This document shows positions 1-12,116 of a stretch of 64,000 nucleotides of DNA, in pieces; the stretch's first letter is position 1, and each line of letters opens with the position of its first letter. The DNA is from Taeniopygia guttata (Eukaryota > Chordata > Aves > Passeriformes > Estrildidae), in contig NC_133043.1 in assembly GCF_048771995.1 (NCBI RefSeq), forward strand, positions 9,070,501 through 9,134,500. Reading direction: 5' to 3'. The position numbers and the translations under genes were made by a program. The notes under the pieces were generated by a model that was not told the origin of the DNA, made no database searches, and saw nothing but the letters and a program-made list of their open reading frames with translations.

Positions 1-1800
1 TTGGAGATCATTCCAGGTCATCACCCAGGACATCATCATCCCCAGCTGCTGAACATCCCTGCTCCCCTATGGCACCCAGGCTCTGGCACAGCCCTGAAAC
101 CAGCAGTGAGGATGGGCTCACTGCTCGCTGCTGCAGGGAAACTGAAACTGGGGAACTATTTTAGGAGGACTTGACTCGAGCCCAGTGATGGAGCTGGCTC
201 TGTGCCATTCCACGTGCTGGGGTGAGAACATTGAGCAGTCAGGCACAGCCCCAGCACCACAACATCCCCTGTGTGAACAGAGGTTCAGCTCAGCAGGGAC
301 ATCTACGTGCCAGGGGTGATGGCAGGTGGGAAACTCTCAGAAGCTGGGACAATACCAACTGTGGCTCCTCAGCAGCGCTGGTAGCTGTGACCATGCTGTA
401 CCTGGGGCAAACACCTGCACTGCAGCACTGATGCTCTGGATGGCCAATACATCCTGCTCTGGACACTTTGCTGAGGGGCAAAGGCACTGAGGGTGCTGTG
501 GGACCCTTGGCTGGTGTGGGGCAGGCCAGTGACTGTCACTACATGTCCTGTGGCACTGCCTGCCCAGGCAGCAGGGATCCCTGCTCACAGAACCTGAGCT
601 CCAGGGTGGCTCTGAGGGCTGTGGTGATCCCAGCTTTTGTCATAATCTCTCACTTTCTTGGAGTGTCAGAGAAAACCTTCCTGCTGCTCATGATCTCTAA
701 GCTATAACCTTTCAGACTGTCCTTTGACAACAACTATATCTTCCTGTTGCAGGACACCAAGCTCTAACACAGCCAACCGAGGCACCCAGCCCACAAAGTC
801 CTGGTGGGACCAGGAGCAGCCATCACCAAAGGAGACACCTGGGTGAAGGCTGGGCCACTGAGTTCCTCATGGAACTGCACTGGCTGGAGCAGCAAGGGCA
901 GGGCTGCCAGGGTGGCATCCAGCCCAGAAACCACCTAAGCCCAGACAGTTAAGCAAGCATGGATGGACTTCCCAAGGGCCCCATCTCCTCTGTGTTGAGG
1001 CTGCAGCCACCGCTGCCTGGGCAGAGGTAGCAGCAGGCTCAGCACGACGCTGCTCTGCTCCAAGGACGGGCTCTGCCCTCGCAGGAGGCGCCGGCGACAG
1101 ATCTGTCTGCCACAACATCCATTTGTTCCCATCCATTATCTCTACCCCAGAAAACAGCAAAACTGGGCAGGCACGACCATGTCCAAGCGGAGCCTGGGAC
1201 CCTCACCCATGCTCATCCCCCAGGACACTGCCCTGGGCTCTCTGGCTGTCTTTTGGAAGTGCACCCGTCTCTGGGATGGCCGGACTTCACACGTCCCCTT
1301 CCCTGGAGCGCAGTGCCATCGGCTGTGGGCAGTGCTGGTGACCAGCGCAGAGGAATGTGCGGGAATTCCAGAATGCCAAAAGGCCTGCACAGGGCAGAAG
1401 GCGGATTCTGGAAGCCAGCCTGGTACTACCTTTTATGTCTGTGGTGATAAACCCACAGCTCAGCCCTTCTCCACGGCCACAAACAACCCCTGAGCGTGGC
1501 ACTAGGGCTCGGCTGATGGGGGTGGCTGCTGGTCACAGCACTCGAGTCAGACGGGGATGCCACCCCCAAACCTTTCTGCATCCCTGCCACTGCAACCTCC
1601 CATACCAACACCCCTTATTTCAGCACCTTGACCCCACTAGTGTTTTGGAGCAAACTTCCCGGGGCAGGGGGATCCCCTGGGGTCCAAGGAGGCCAGGGAA
1701 GGCTGAGCATGGGGAGGGACGGGGAGCTGCACAGGGCATCCATGAGCCCATGGGAGCCGCTAGCTGCGGAGGGACGGGGAGCCCAGCCCTCGGTCCCACT
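1..1800. other. Stretch with no recognised gene
   Basis: I see no coding exon, RNA gene or repeat that I can support here. Open frames on both strands are short, differ in composition and resemble no protein I know. USH1G, which in mammals lies next to FADS6 on the upstream side, was looked for by its ankyrin repeats and SAM domain and not found. Confidence 0.5.
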
Positions 1801-2400
1801 CAATAACCGAGCTAACGAGAGCCGCTGTCAACAAGTCCGCAGCTCCCCAGCCGGCGCGGGCAGGACGCCTGCTCCGGGGATCCGGGAGGAGAAACCTGTT
1901 TCACTGACCTTGCTCCATCACCTCCTTCTGGCTGCGCCGTGGGCGTTTGGGGCTGCGGCGGGGGGCGAGCGGCTCGGCGGCCCTCAGGGGCACGGCGAGG
2001 AGGAGGAGGAGGAGGATGGGGATGGGGAGCGGGGCCGCACCGCCGGCGGGCCGGGCCGGGGGACGCGGCGGGCGGGCGGAGGACGAGCCCCGCTCCGTCG
2101 GTGCCGAACCTCGGCGCTGCTGCTCGCCCGCCTGCCGAGCCTCGCTCCACCCCTCGGCCGCTAATAAAGCCTCCGCCCGGCCCTCCTTCGCCACTGACTC
2201 ACGGGTGAGCCACCCCATCCCCGCACTGCCCCGCACTGCCCCGCACTGCCCCGCACTGCCCCGCACTGCCCCGCACTGCCCCGCACTGCCATTTTCTGAC
2301 CTACAGAGCCCGGCGCATCCCCGCCGCTCTGCTGCTCCTTTCATCCTCTGCTGCGGCTCCGGGCCGCTCTCCGGGGATGCTCCGGGGGCACAGTGCCGCT
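1800..2400. promoter_or_regulatory. CpG island, candidate promoter
   Basis: The stretch is very rich in G, C and CpG compared with its flanks and includes a run of GGA triplets near 2000-2020 and a seven-copy 10 bp repeat. On the minus strand one open frame contains a leucine-rich hydrophobic run followed by a basic stretch (KRPRRS) and then a fair splice donor, with the last exon base at 1909. That would fit a first exon with a signal or anchor sequence, but the leucines come from the low-complexity GGA run and I cannot find a second exon. A promoter is likely; the gene it serves is unknown. Confidence 0.4.
2221..2290. repeat. 10 bp tandem repeat, 7 perfect copies
   Basis: The decamer CCGCACTGCC is repeated seven times without a change, inside the CpG island. 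Perfect copies suggest recent expansion. It encodes nothing recognisable in any frame. Confidence 0.95.
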
Positions 2401-5400
2401 GGATGGTGGTGCACAGACTCGGCCACCCGTGCCCAGGAGCCCGAGCCCGGCTGTGGGTGCGTGGGTGCTGCACAGCCCTCGGGGGCACTCGCTGGCACGC
2501 ACAGACAGCATCTCCCCAGGGGCTTTGTTTGCGTTTTGGGGTTGGGAAGGGGAGGTGAGCCGCAGGTGCTGTTCTTGGCATGGTGTCCTGGCTGATTTAG
2601 TGCCAGGGAATGCCTTCACCCCACTGTCCTGGTGCTTTGGCACCCCTCCAGTACCCCGAAACCTGGACAGTCGGGTTTGGAAAGCAGGCCAGAGACGGCT
2701 GAGGAGGTGGAGGCTTTATGGGCACCTGTCAGACTGTGATGGGATGTGCTGGACTCATCTCCACTGGCCACATCCTGCCCCTTCTCCTCTCACCTGGGAA
2801 AAGCATAAAAACAAGCTTTTTTTTTTTCTCCTCCTTTTTTTTTTGCCTCCCTCCCCCCACCCAGTTGCTTTCACAAACAATGACAAGCGCTGCTTTGTGT
2901 GAACCAGGACTGTGCCCCAAAGGGTCCTGAGGTGGAGGATAAGCATCCTTGGGTCACAGTGGGGATCAGGTGACAGCACTGCCAGCATCCCCGCAAGAAG
3001 GCGGCAGGATGGAGGGCCCCCAGGGTACTCAGAAGATGCAGGGAGTGTCCCCGGAGCTTTGTGTCCCGGGACTGGATGCAGTGCCAGGCCAGGATGCGTT
3101 GGGACAGGAGTGGGCCTGGCCGTGGCCTTACGTAAGAGGTTATACAATGCAGTGCAGGCAGGGTGCTGGGAGCAACATCAGCATGTCTGTGACCAGAGCC
3201 CTGCTCCAGCTCCAGGATAACACCCACGGGAGTAGGGACAGCCCTGCCCTGTGCTGGGCATCCCTCACGAAAACCCGGGGTGGCACTGAGGGCTCCCTGA
3301 CCCTCCCCAGGAGGCATTTTGGAGGTGCCAAGATAGGATCCCTGGTGCCAGTGAGCAGCGTGGCTCCTCCCTGCTGCTGGTGAGAGATCAGCCCCCGGTA
3401 TTCGAGGCAGGCAGCTGAAGGAGTTACTCACCTGGCCCGGGGCTGCTCCGCTCAGCCGGCAGAGATGCCATGTGCTGAACCCGCCTCTCCCAAGGGAAGA
3501 TCAGCCAGTGCCTCCTGGGTGGCTTTCCATGCCAGGGGATGTGAGCAGGTCCTCAGCCCTCCCCAGACATCCTGCAGACACCAGGGGCCCGAGGAGGTAA
3601 CATGGAATGGGTGTATTCTCCTCTGAAGGGTACCACAAGCTCCTGTTCTCACCACCCCAGGGACAGGTGATGCCAGGGACTGTGCCAGCCCTGACAGCAG
3701 GATAAGGCTGTGATGGGACTGAAGCATAAAATAATTACCTTTTACACTGTTTCTTCCCAAAATTATTATGTATGCAAAGAAGAGGTGGGAGCTGGCAGCC
3801 CTGACTCTCTCTTCTCACCCTGGATTGCCATCAGCCCTGCCACCAGCAAAGCCCTCCCAAGGCACTGAGGGCAATCTGCCCTGCACTCCCATGGCACAGG
3901 GAATGGCCACGGGAGCCCACTCACAATAGCACTGTGGACTTGTCTTTTGGAAAGGTAATTTTGTTGCCCAGAGGACTTTTTACTATGGAAAAGGGAGACC
4001 TACTGCTAGGGAAAAGCAGAGCTTATAGGGGTATTTTTTCCATGTCTGACAGCAGGTTTTATCCCACTCTGGATCAGATGGAGTGCATTTCTAGGTGACA
4101 AGTTGTCCTATGGGATTGGGAAAAGCCATCAATCCGTGTTCAGGCTAAACCTGAGATTTTCCATGAGCTTCAAGGAGGCTGGTTCCACCTCTTTTTCCAA
4201 CAAAACATGAGTCTTAGTCACCTTTCTTCCAGTGAATTTCCCAGTTTTCTGAGGATATGACCTTTGCCACGTGCTAGAAAGAAACATCCTCCTGGGAAGC
4301 TGGCTCAGGCTGGACAGCAGGGCTATTCCCAGAGCTGCCTCTGGCCTCTCTTGGTAAATTCTGCTATCAGCTCCCTGCCTGGCTCCAGCTGGCCATGGCC
4401 CAGCCAGGGATGTGGCTACAAGATGCCTTCTGTGTTTTCCAGTGGATCCAGCTGCCCGTGGGCCTCCTGGGCTGGCAGGTGCCAGAGTGGGGCTGGTGGC
4501 ACCTTGTGAGCCCCGTGTGTGTTTTGGAGGGCCCCTCTGGGCTGTGCCAAGGGCCTCGTGACGCTCACGGTGCCACTGCAGGCGCTGCAGGAGGCCAGTC
4601 TTATCTTGCCTTGTTTGGCAATGAGTTTGGCTCATTGTTGATTGTTCTCTTCCTAATAGGGAAGAAAGTTAAAAACAAACCCTACTTTTTCTGCAGAACT
4701 GCTCTCTGAGTCTCCATTCCTGAGGTGTCACTCTCCAGGTCTGACACCTCTGGGGCAGCAAGAACCCTCTGGAAGCACATGGCCATCTGATGGACCAGAA
4801 GAGCCCTTTCACGATGAAGCAATGGCTTTAGGATTGAGCTCTTGTTCATTTTGCACTCAGCCTCATCCCTGTAGTCCTGCTCTCCCTGAATCCTCCAGCA
4901 CAGCAACTCCCAGAGCCAGAAGATGGAAAACCCTGGAAATCTGGTGAGGATGCTGAGGATATCTCAGAGACCCTCTGGTCCCCTAGGCTGGCAGGGCAGC
5001 CAGCTCCACCTGCCACAACGGCCTCTACACCCACAGTCTAGCCCTAACCTGGTTTCTATTCCCTACTTTTTTTTTTGTGGGCCTCCTCCCTCTTTTGCTT
5101 GCCCCACTTTGCCCTCCCGCCAGCGAGCTCTGGCTGCTGCTGACCCTGATCCCAGCAGGACCTGGCTGAAGTCAGTAATAAAATGCACCAGTGAGGTGAG
5201 GTTGCTTGGGTCAGGGTGGCTCCTGCTTCCCCAGGCTGGGATTAAAGAGCAACACATTGGATTTACCTGCAATGGCTTACGGTGGGAGGGGAAAAGCAGG
5301 AGGAATGGGGCCAGGGAGACTTTTCTTTCATGGAAAAACCACTTGGAAGATTAACAGCATTCCTGGTGCTTGTGTTTTCTTAGTGGGCTGAAAAATGCCA

Positions 5401-7360
5401 TTTTTAAGGCACAGGGGATGGAAAGCAGCTTCTTCATCCAGTGCTGATGGCAGGGCTGGGTTTGAAGCCATGTGCCAGCCCGAGCTGACCCACAACCTCC
5501 TCAGGGCTCCTCCAGATATTCCCTTGGCCGACTGGGATCCAGAGCACCACTTCTCTAAAGGTATCATTAGAAAAATCGTGTTTTACCGAGCTAACTGGTT
5601 GTATGGGTCTGGCTGTGCTGATGAAATAGCTGCCAGGCAGCATGTGAGTTATCCCTCTGGATGGCAGGGAGCATTGGGCTCTCACTTGGAAGAAGAAACA
5701 AAAACTGCTCTTGGTGAGTGCCTAGTTCAGCAGGGCTCTGGTGGGTTGCCAGTGCCGACTGGGAAGGATGTCATGGACAAAGTGACACACTGGCTGCTGG
5801 CTGGATGTGTCCCTAGCCTGGCAGGAAGATGGAGCTGGGACAGACCCTCTCCTCATCCCCTCACCTCAACTAGAATCTCTCCAAAAGTGGGAAAATAGGT
5901 TATAACCACGCGAGCCCAGCGAAGGTGGGGACACATTCTTGGAGTCCAGCTGGATTTGGGCAGCCTTTGGCTCCCAACCAACTTTCCAGGCCGCAGGAGT
6001 GACGCAGCACGCTGGATTCCCAGCCTGGGCGGGCGGCTCGCTGCCTTCCAGCACTGCCTCCCGGGCACGGTGGTTACATCATGGCCCTGGCTGCCCTCAC
6101 CTACCCTGCAGCCGCAGCAGCGTGGCACCGGCCACCTGCCCGGGGACCTGGCACCTCATTGCTGTTTGTACCCACGGTGGCACCAACCCGCCATGCCAGG
6201 GAAAAGATGGACACGTGCCAAGGGGCTGCATCTCTCCTCTTGCCAGTTAAAGCTGTACTTGGGCTTCTTAATGAGCAGGGAGATTTCTGTCTTGCAGGAA
6301 TTCCTGGTTTCCATGAATTCAAGGTATCCTGATACCACAAAGAGCAGGAAGAGAGTAAAGACACAAATACTGGTCAGTACCCACCTTAGCTCTGGTCTCT
6401 TAAACTGGGCAAATGCAACAGCCCCAGCAGAGCCTGTTCAAAAACTCCTGGGGGAGAAAGGAAGAGGCACTTGGCCTCGAGCCCTGCGCTCCATCCACGG
6501 TCCTTTTCCTTCTGGCATGTGAAGCCAGCAGTGGAAGCTGGCAGGGAGAACTGTCCTCCAAAAGCAGCTGCAGGAGTAACACTCAGCCACCCTGGCAAAC
6601 CATCCTTGCTCGGTCACAGATCAGCCCAAAGTGGCATCCTGGGGTCCACATCCTCCTTCTGCACCCCGAGGAGGCTGGAAACATCCCTCTTTCCTCGAGA
6701 GGGCAGAGGATGGAGCCTGGAGTGACACTGCCTGCGCCGAGTGGTAAAATGTTGTGTGGGTGTCTGACAGGGAGCTGCTGGCCCGGGTGCCTGCCTGCGG
6801 GGACGTGCGTGTGGCCAGCCCCAGTGGCTCTGCTTGGGGACCAGAAGGGCACTGGGAGCTGGGAAGGCTGGGGTTGGGTAGTGCCATGTTTACAAGGAGG
6901 ATATTTAAGTTGTGAGGACTAGAAGTGTAGAGTTGTGTCCAGGAGCACCATCCCAATCGCTGGCTGCTGACTGGAACTGGCGCTATGGCTGGTTCCTTCC
7001 TCAGGGATGATCCTTGCCAGGACAGGACCCCACAGAACTTTAGCATTACAGAAGAGCTGCCAGGCTGGCAGGAGAGAAGACTCGAGCCTCCCTTGGTGAC
7101 CCTGTGAGTGGCAGGCTCAGCATTATGGCAGTGAGAAGGACAAAGCCCCGGCAGCTCCGCTGCACCTGCGTTGGGTAACACCTGGCCAGGCGGTGACGCC
7201 AGGGACACAGGGGTGGGGGCAAGCAGTTTCGGTCGGGGCAAGAGCAGAGGCATCCAAACCGGTGATTACCGTGGCCCTGAGCTGCTAAGTGGAGGAAGTC
7301 TGTGATTAGTTGACACCTCCAGCCAGGCTTTGGATTTTAAGCTGGTCTGGAGCAGGGGTG
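2401..7360. other. Noncoding stretch
   Basis: No gene or mobile element was recognised on either strand. There are only short T-rich runs (about 2818-2845) and ordinary mid-GC sequence. Small lncRNA exons cannot be excluded from sequence alone. Confidence 0.5.
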
Positions 7361-7364
7361 GATG

Positions 7365-7442
7365 ACAACTGCTTTATTCACTGCTGATACAGTGAATAAA
7401 GCAGTTGTGAATAAAACTGCGGTGAATAAAGCAGTGAATAAA
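7365..7442. repeat. Perfect 19 bp hairpin with GTGAATAAA repeats
   Basis: Positions 7365-7383 and 7390-7408 are perfect reverse complements separated by six bases, giving a 44 bp stem-loop. The right arm starts a short run of the nonamer GTGAATAAA at about 7392, 7407, 7422 and 7434, with spacers carrying ACTGC or GCAG. No transposase or flanking duplication is visible. It may be a small foldback element, a local duplication-inversion, or a structured RNA if transcribed. Confidence 0.85.
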
Positions 7443-10400
7443 CTGAAAACACAGCCTAGGTGCAATATCAGGATATGCTAGTGGTAAGTCCCCAGGGGCT
7501 TTGGGGGTGCTCATGGGGAAAGGTGGGGCTTGGTGCTGTGGCTTTGAGCCCTGGGCTGAGATGTCCAAGGGCTTTGGGCAGGACTTTGTGTTGGGTTTAG
7601 TTGCCATGTACTTTGAATAAACTTCCCTTCACCAGCCACTGCTGTAAGTCTCATGCAGCCATGAGAAGTAAAAAAAACTACACCTTATCTCAGAGTCCTT
7701 ATCCCTGAGCTTTGGGATTCTTGTGTTTGCAGGCGGTACCAGAAAGGGAAGAGAGGACTCTTGGGTGCAATGGCACAGCTGATACCAGGCCTGTGTTTAA
7801 CTCCACGCAGGGAAGAATCTCCCACTATGTCAGGCTGTCCCAAGGGTCCCCACCCTGCAAGTGTAGGGTTGTTCATGGTCTATCCCTGCAGCACAGCAGC
7901 ACTCTGGCCTAGCCAGGACCCGGAGGACCATTGTCCCAACCCCGGAGCCAGGAGGGTTCAGGCTCTACAATGCCCCTAAAGCTTGCCAGAGTGAGGAGTT
8001 AGGTTGATGTCTACATACCTGGCTGCTGCTGGCAGGTAAATCCCAGCTGTTCTCACCCCGGGGTGAACATCACTGAGGTTTGGCAGAGCAATTGCCCACC
8101 TACAACCCCTCCAGCACCCATCTTAGGGTCAAATGGGTGAGAAAAATATAGCAACAATGAAAAAAAATGGTGAGAATGACACTGAGGGTGTGGAGCCCTG
8201 CAAATAGATCAGCCAGATTAGCCAGCACTGGGATCCAGCCTCTTCCCAGAGCTGCTGGGCACGAGCAGGAGGTCTTCTGTGGCCTGAAGTGGCCATTTGG
8301 GCCATGCAAACAGTGAGATATCCCGAGAAGGGTATTTATTTAAGGTTAAAAGCGTGACCTTGCCAAGTCTCATAGGGCTGGGAGGATGTGGACTGAAAAC
8401 CAGTCCTTGATAGATGTGGCATCTCACCCCCTGCCAGCTCTGTCCCAGCCTGGCACCAATGCAGCTCTCGGAGAGGCTGTGGCTGCACCCAAGGTCTTGA
8501 TCCCTAGGAGAGGACTTAGCAACCCATGGGATGGGGTCAGTGGCTTTGTCCCCCCAGCACCCAAGGTTTTGGTCTCTGGAAGGAGAATTTGCATCCCATG
8601 GGCGAGGACTTGGTGGCTATGCCAGCTCTGGCGTCCACAGAGAGCTTGGCACACCCCGACACACAAATCAGGCTGGCTCTCACATTTTGGAAGCCCACAG
8701 GCTCAGAGCTAAGCATCCCTTGGGAGCCCATCAGCTCAATTTCCTTCACTTTGAGCAAAGGACAATCCGGGCAGACGCTGCACAGAGCTGTGACTCCCTC
8801 TGGTGCCTGCCCCGTGGTTCCCAGCTCGCTCTTCTTTCTCTCTTTCCTCATTCCACAGGAGGAAGGTTTGGGGTGCCCCAGCTGGCCTTGGGGCAGCCCT
8901 GGGGTGGTGGGCGAGTGGGGAGCGGAGCTAAACTCGTACGTGGGCAGCAGCTGTGGGAGCTGCTGGGCTGTGGAACTCGGGATGTGCCGAGCACCCGTGT
9001 GCCAGGGCCCGAATTTGGGGGGAGGGAGCTGCTTTCGGGGTGCTGGGGGCAGGGATCTGCCTGCAGATGGAGCTCCTGGCTCGGCCGCTGGGCTCGGGGA
9101 AAGGGCTGCAGCGAGCTGATGGATCCGAATTTCTCCTTCCTGAGGACCCCACAGTTCTTTTGGGGTTCACAGACCACAGCAGATAAAGAGAGGAGGTGCT
9201 GAAGGTCTCCCTGCTGGGCAGGGGCTGGTGGTACTTAATCCCTGATTAAGTTAATTACCCAAAATTGGTCTGAAAGAGGTGGGAGGAAGTGCCCCCAAAA
9301 CCGGACATTATAAAAGTGAATCTCTGCAGATTCAGTGATCGATGTCAGGGGAAGGGGAGGTGGTTTTGGGGATCTGGTGGTGTCCCAGCGCCTGCAGCCT
9401 GAGCCTTCCTCCCCCAGGGAGGAGGAGGAGGAGGGTGTGCAGGGTGGGCCGTAGGGAGGGAAGGGCTGCTGAGGGAGCTCTGCCTCCTCACCACAACCCT
9501 GGGGCGCAAATGCTGCAGCTATTCCGTGCTCCCGGATTTGGGCTGGAAACTGCACTTCTTGGACTGCAGAGGTGCTGTCCCACGGGCTGGGGGGACCCTG
9601 GGAGGGCTCAGCGAGGCAGCACCTGCACCTGATGGGTCCTGATGGCTTGACACGTGTGTCCAGGCTAAAATGGCCTGTTTTCCCCTTTTTGGGGAGCAGG
9701 GACATGGGAGGAGCTTGCTGAGAGCCAGATTTGGCCTTTCTAGGGGCTGAGCTCAGTTCTAGGGGCAGATGAGGACAGAGGCAGGGTCAGATTCCCGTGG
9801 CTCCCTCAGGATGGCAGATGCCTGGGGAGGTGTGGGGGCTGCCTGTGGGACCCTTGTGGTGCCCAGGGCAAGGGATAGCCACAGGGTCAGCAGCTGCTGG
9901 GGCTAGCTCGCTGCTTCAGGGATTACACTGATCCGCTCCAGCTGCCCTGCTGCGTGCTGAAGGATTTCTGAGTCTTACACGTGTTTTCCCTGCTAAATTG
10001 GAGGTGTTTATGTCCACAGTGCAAGGGCCAGCTCAGGGTTTGCTTTGATCCCTAAGATCTCAGCTGGGTCAGGGGAATTGTGTGACTTGGCCTGTGTGTG
10101 GTGGGAAATCAGATGTTTGAAAGTTTCTTTTGGAAATGGAGCTCTGTATGGCAGCAGATTTAGGGCTAACATCCTGAACCTGCTGACTGTCCTTATGGCT
10201 CTGCAGACTCTTACAGTTTATGCTCTGTTGTCAGCATTGTGACTCCTATCTTGGCTGTACCTCTTTTGGGCTCAGCACTTTTCCTCAGAAATCAAATTTC
10301 AGACTCTCCCATGTAGTTTTTAACCCACTATTTGTTCTCTTCACCCAGGTGGTCTCTGGTCCTACTGGCAGCAAGAAGCTGAATGAAGCCATGCCCCTGC

Positions 10401-11355
10401 CTCTCCCTGTGCCAGCTGCAGTGGGATCCTCATGGATCGTGTTGGTCTTGGATGTGTGGCTGATCCCCACCCCCTCCTCCTCCTCAGCTGCCCCCACAGA
10501 ACCAGCTCTGCCCCACTGTGCCATGACAGTTCCAGCTCAGCTCAGCCTTGCCCCTGCCAAACAGCACCCTTGGAGCAGGGCTGTCCCCTCCTGTCCCGTC
10601 CCCTGTGGTGACAATGAAGGTGTGTATATCTCAGGAGCAGCCCCACCTGAAACGCCTTTGGGCCTGACACCCACCTCCGCTGGCCTGGCAGCACCCATGG
10701 GTGCTCTCCCAGCTGTGGGCAGGTGGCAAAAGCCATTCTGCTTATCAGAATGAATCACTGGCTGTGCTTCACACACCACTGTGACTCCTCAGTGCCTGTG
10801 GCTCTAGAAATGGGCTTTCCTAATGCACGCTCTTACAGTGGAAATGAAACCTCAGCAGGTCTCTGATGCACTCTCAGCTCTGCCCCTTTTGCAGCAGCTT
10901 GGGTTTTTTAAAATTGTTATTAATTTTTTTTCCAGAGGATGATGACAGTTCCCTGGGGCTTGGTGTAACTTGGGTGTGAGGTTTGCTTCCCTGCAAATCC
11001 CAGTGATGTGATGTTACTGGAGGTGCTGAGCCCATCCTACTTTGGGGCTAGTGATGGGTGTAGCAAACCAGCCTTATTGCAAATCCTTATGGATTTGATG
11101 GATGTCAATGTTCATTAATGTTTTGGTGGATCAGTTGAGCTGATTTGAGGTTTGGTGAGGAGAAATGACAAAGCAAGAAGAAACCCAGTGCTACAGCGAG
11201 GAACAATGTGTTTTTAGCTTTCCTTCGTAAAGAAATAGAGCTTTGGGGGGCCTGTTCTGTGCAGGGCCATCCCTGAAACTTTTGGATGCCAGTGTCTGGG
11301 TGATGAGTCAGGAGGCAGTGATGGAAAATGGGGGAAATTCATACAGAATCGGGTC
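7443..11355. other. Noncoding stretch upstream of FADS6
   Basis: No exon, RNA gene or transposon was recognised. A short GGA run lies near 9418-9432. Open frames on both strands look random. Confidence 0.5.
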
Positions 11356-11430
11356 AGAAGAGAAGAGAAGAGAAGAGAAGAGAAGAGAAGAGAAGAGAAG
11401 AGAAGAGAAGAGAAGAGAAGAGAAGAGAAG
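11356..11430. repeat. (AGAAG)15 pentanucleotide microsatellite
   Basis: Fifteen perfect copies of AGAAG, all purine on the plus strand. It lies about 0.4 kb upstream of the FADS6 CpG-rich leader. The same motif in opposite orientation, CTCTT, forms the much longer array at 51.8 kb. Confidence 0.97.
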
Positions 11431-11479
11431 AGAGACCCTGCGGGGGTCAGAGCTGCGAGGGACAGGTTTGGGGTGAGCT

Positions 11480-11909
11480 GGTCCCTGGCCCCGGCACAGA
11501 GGGGGTGTGGGGGGCTCCGCGGCAGCAGCAGCTCGGGCACACGCAGCCCCTCCTTCTGCAGCCTGCTCCTGGCTCTGGAAAAGGCCGATTTTCTCCCCAA
11601 AACAGCTCCCACGTGGGACAGGCAAGGTTTGCTCCCTCTCCCTTGCAAAAGCGAAACCCTATCCGTGTCCTCAGCGCTCCGCTTGGGTTTCTCAGCGCTG
11701 TTCCTGGCACTTGGCTCCTTCTCCTCCAACATTTCCATTGCCTCTCTCCGTCTTTTTTCCGCTCCTTCCCTCTGTCCCCGCCGAGCATCCAGCACACGGC
11801 TGCTGCCCTAAATGTGCCGCGGAGGCGGATTATTGCCCCGGTGCATCAGCATTCCCCTCCTCCCGGCGCTGCTCCGCTCCTCCTTCCCCGATTCGGCTCC
11901 GGCGCTGCC
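11480..11909 (+). promoter_or_regulatory. FADS6 promoter region and likely leader exon
   Basis: GC-rich sequence ends in a strong splice donor (GTGAGT at 11910). A matching acceptor at 12111-12112 lies four bases before the FADS6 ATG at 12117, so a 203 bp leader intron is likely. The transcription start cannot be placed. An ATG at 11812 in this exon would, after splicing, stay in frame with FADS6 and add 35 residues; I regard the ATG at 12117 as the default because the conserved part of the protein starts later still. Confidence 0.55.
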
Positions 11910-12116
11910 GTGAGTAGGGAGGGGCTGTGCCGTGTCCCTGTGCTGGGGGTGGCTCGGTGGCTCTCCGGCCCTCCCCGCCGCCCGTGTCCTCCTTGGATTG
12001 TTTCTTTTTTTCCATCCCTGCCCTTCCCGTGTCCTTCGGTGAGCCCGCCCGCGGTGGTTGGGGGTGCTGGGTGATGCTCTGGGGGTGACACCCTGCGTGT
12101 CCCCGCTCACAGGGAC

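Noticed and set aside
5395-5898. Plus-strand open frame of 167 codons
   Set aside because: Composition and codon use look random, it has no splice context, and no domain or family resemblance is visible.
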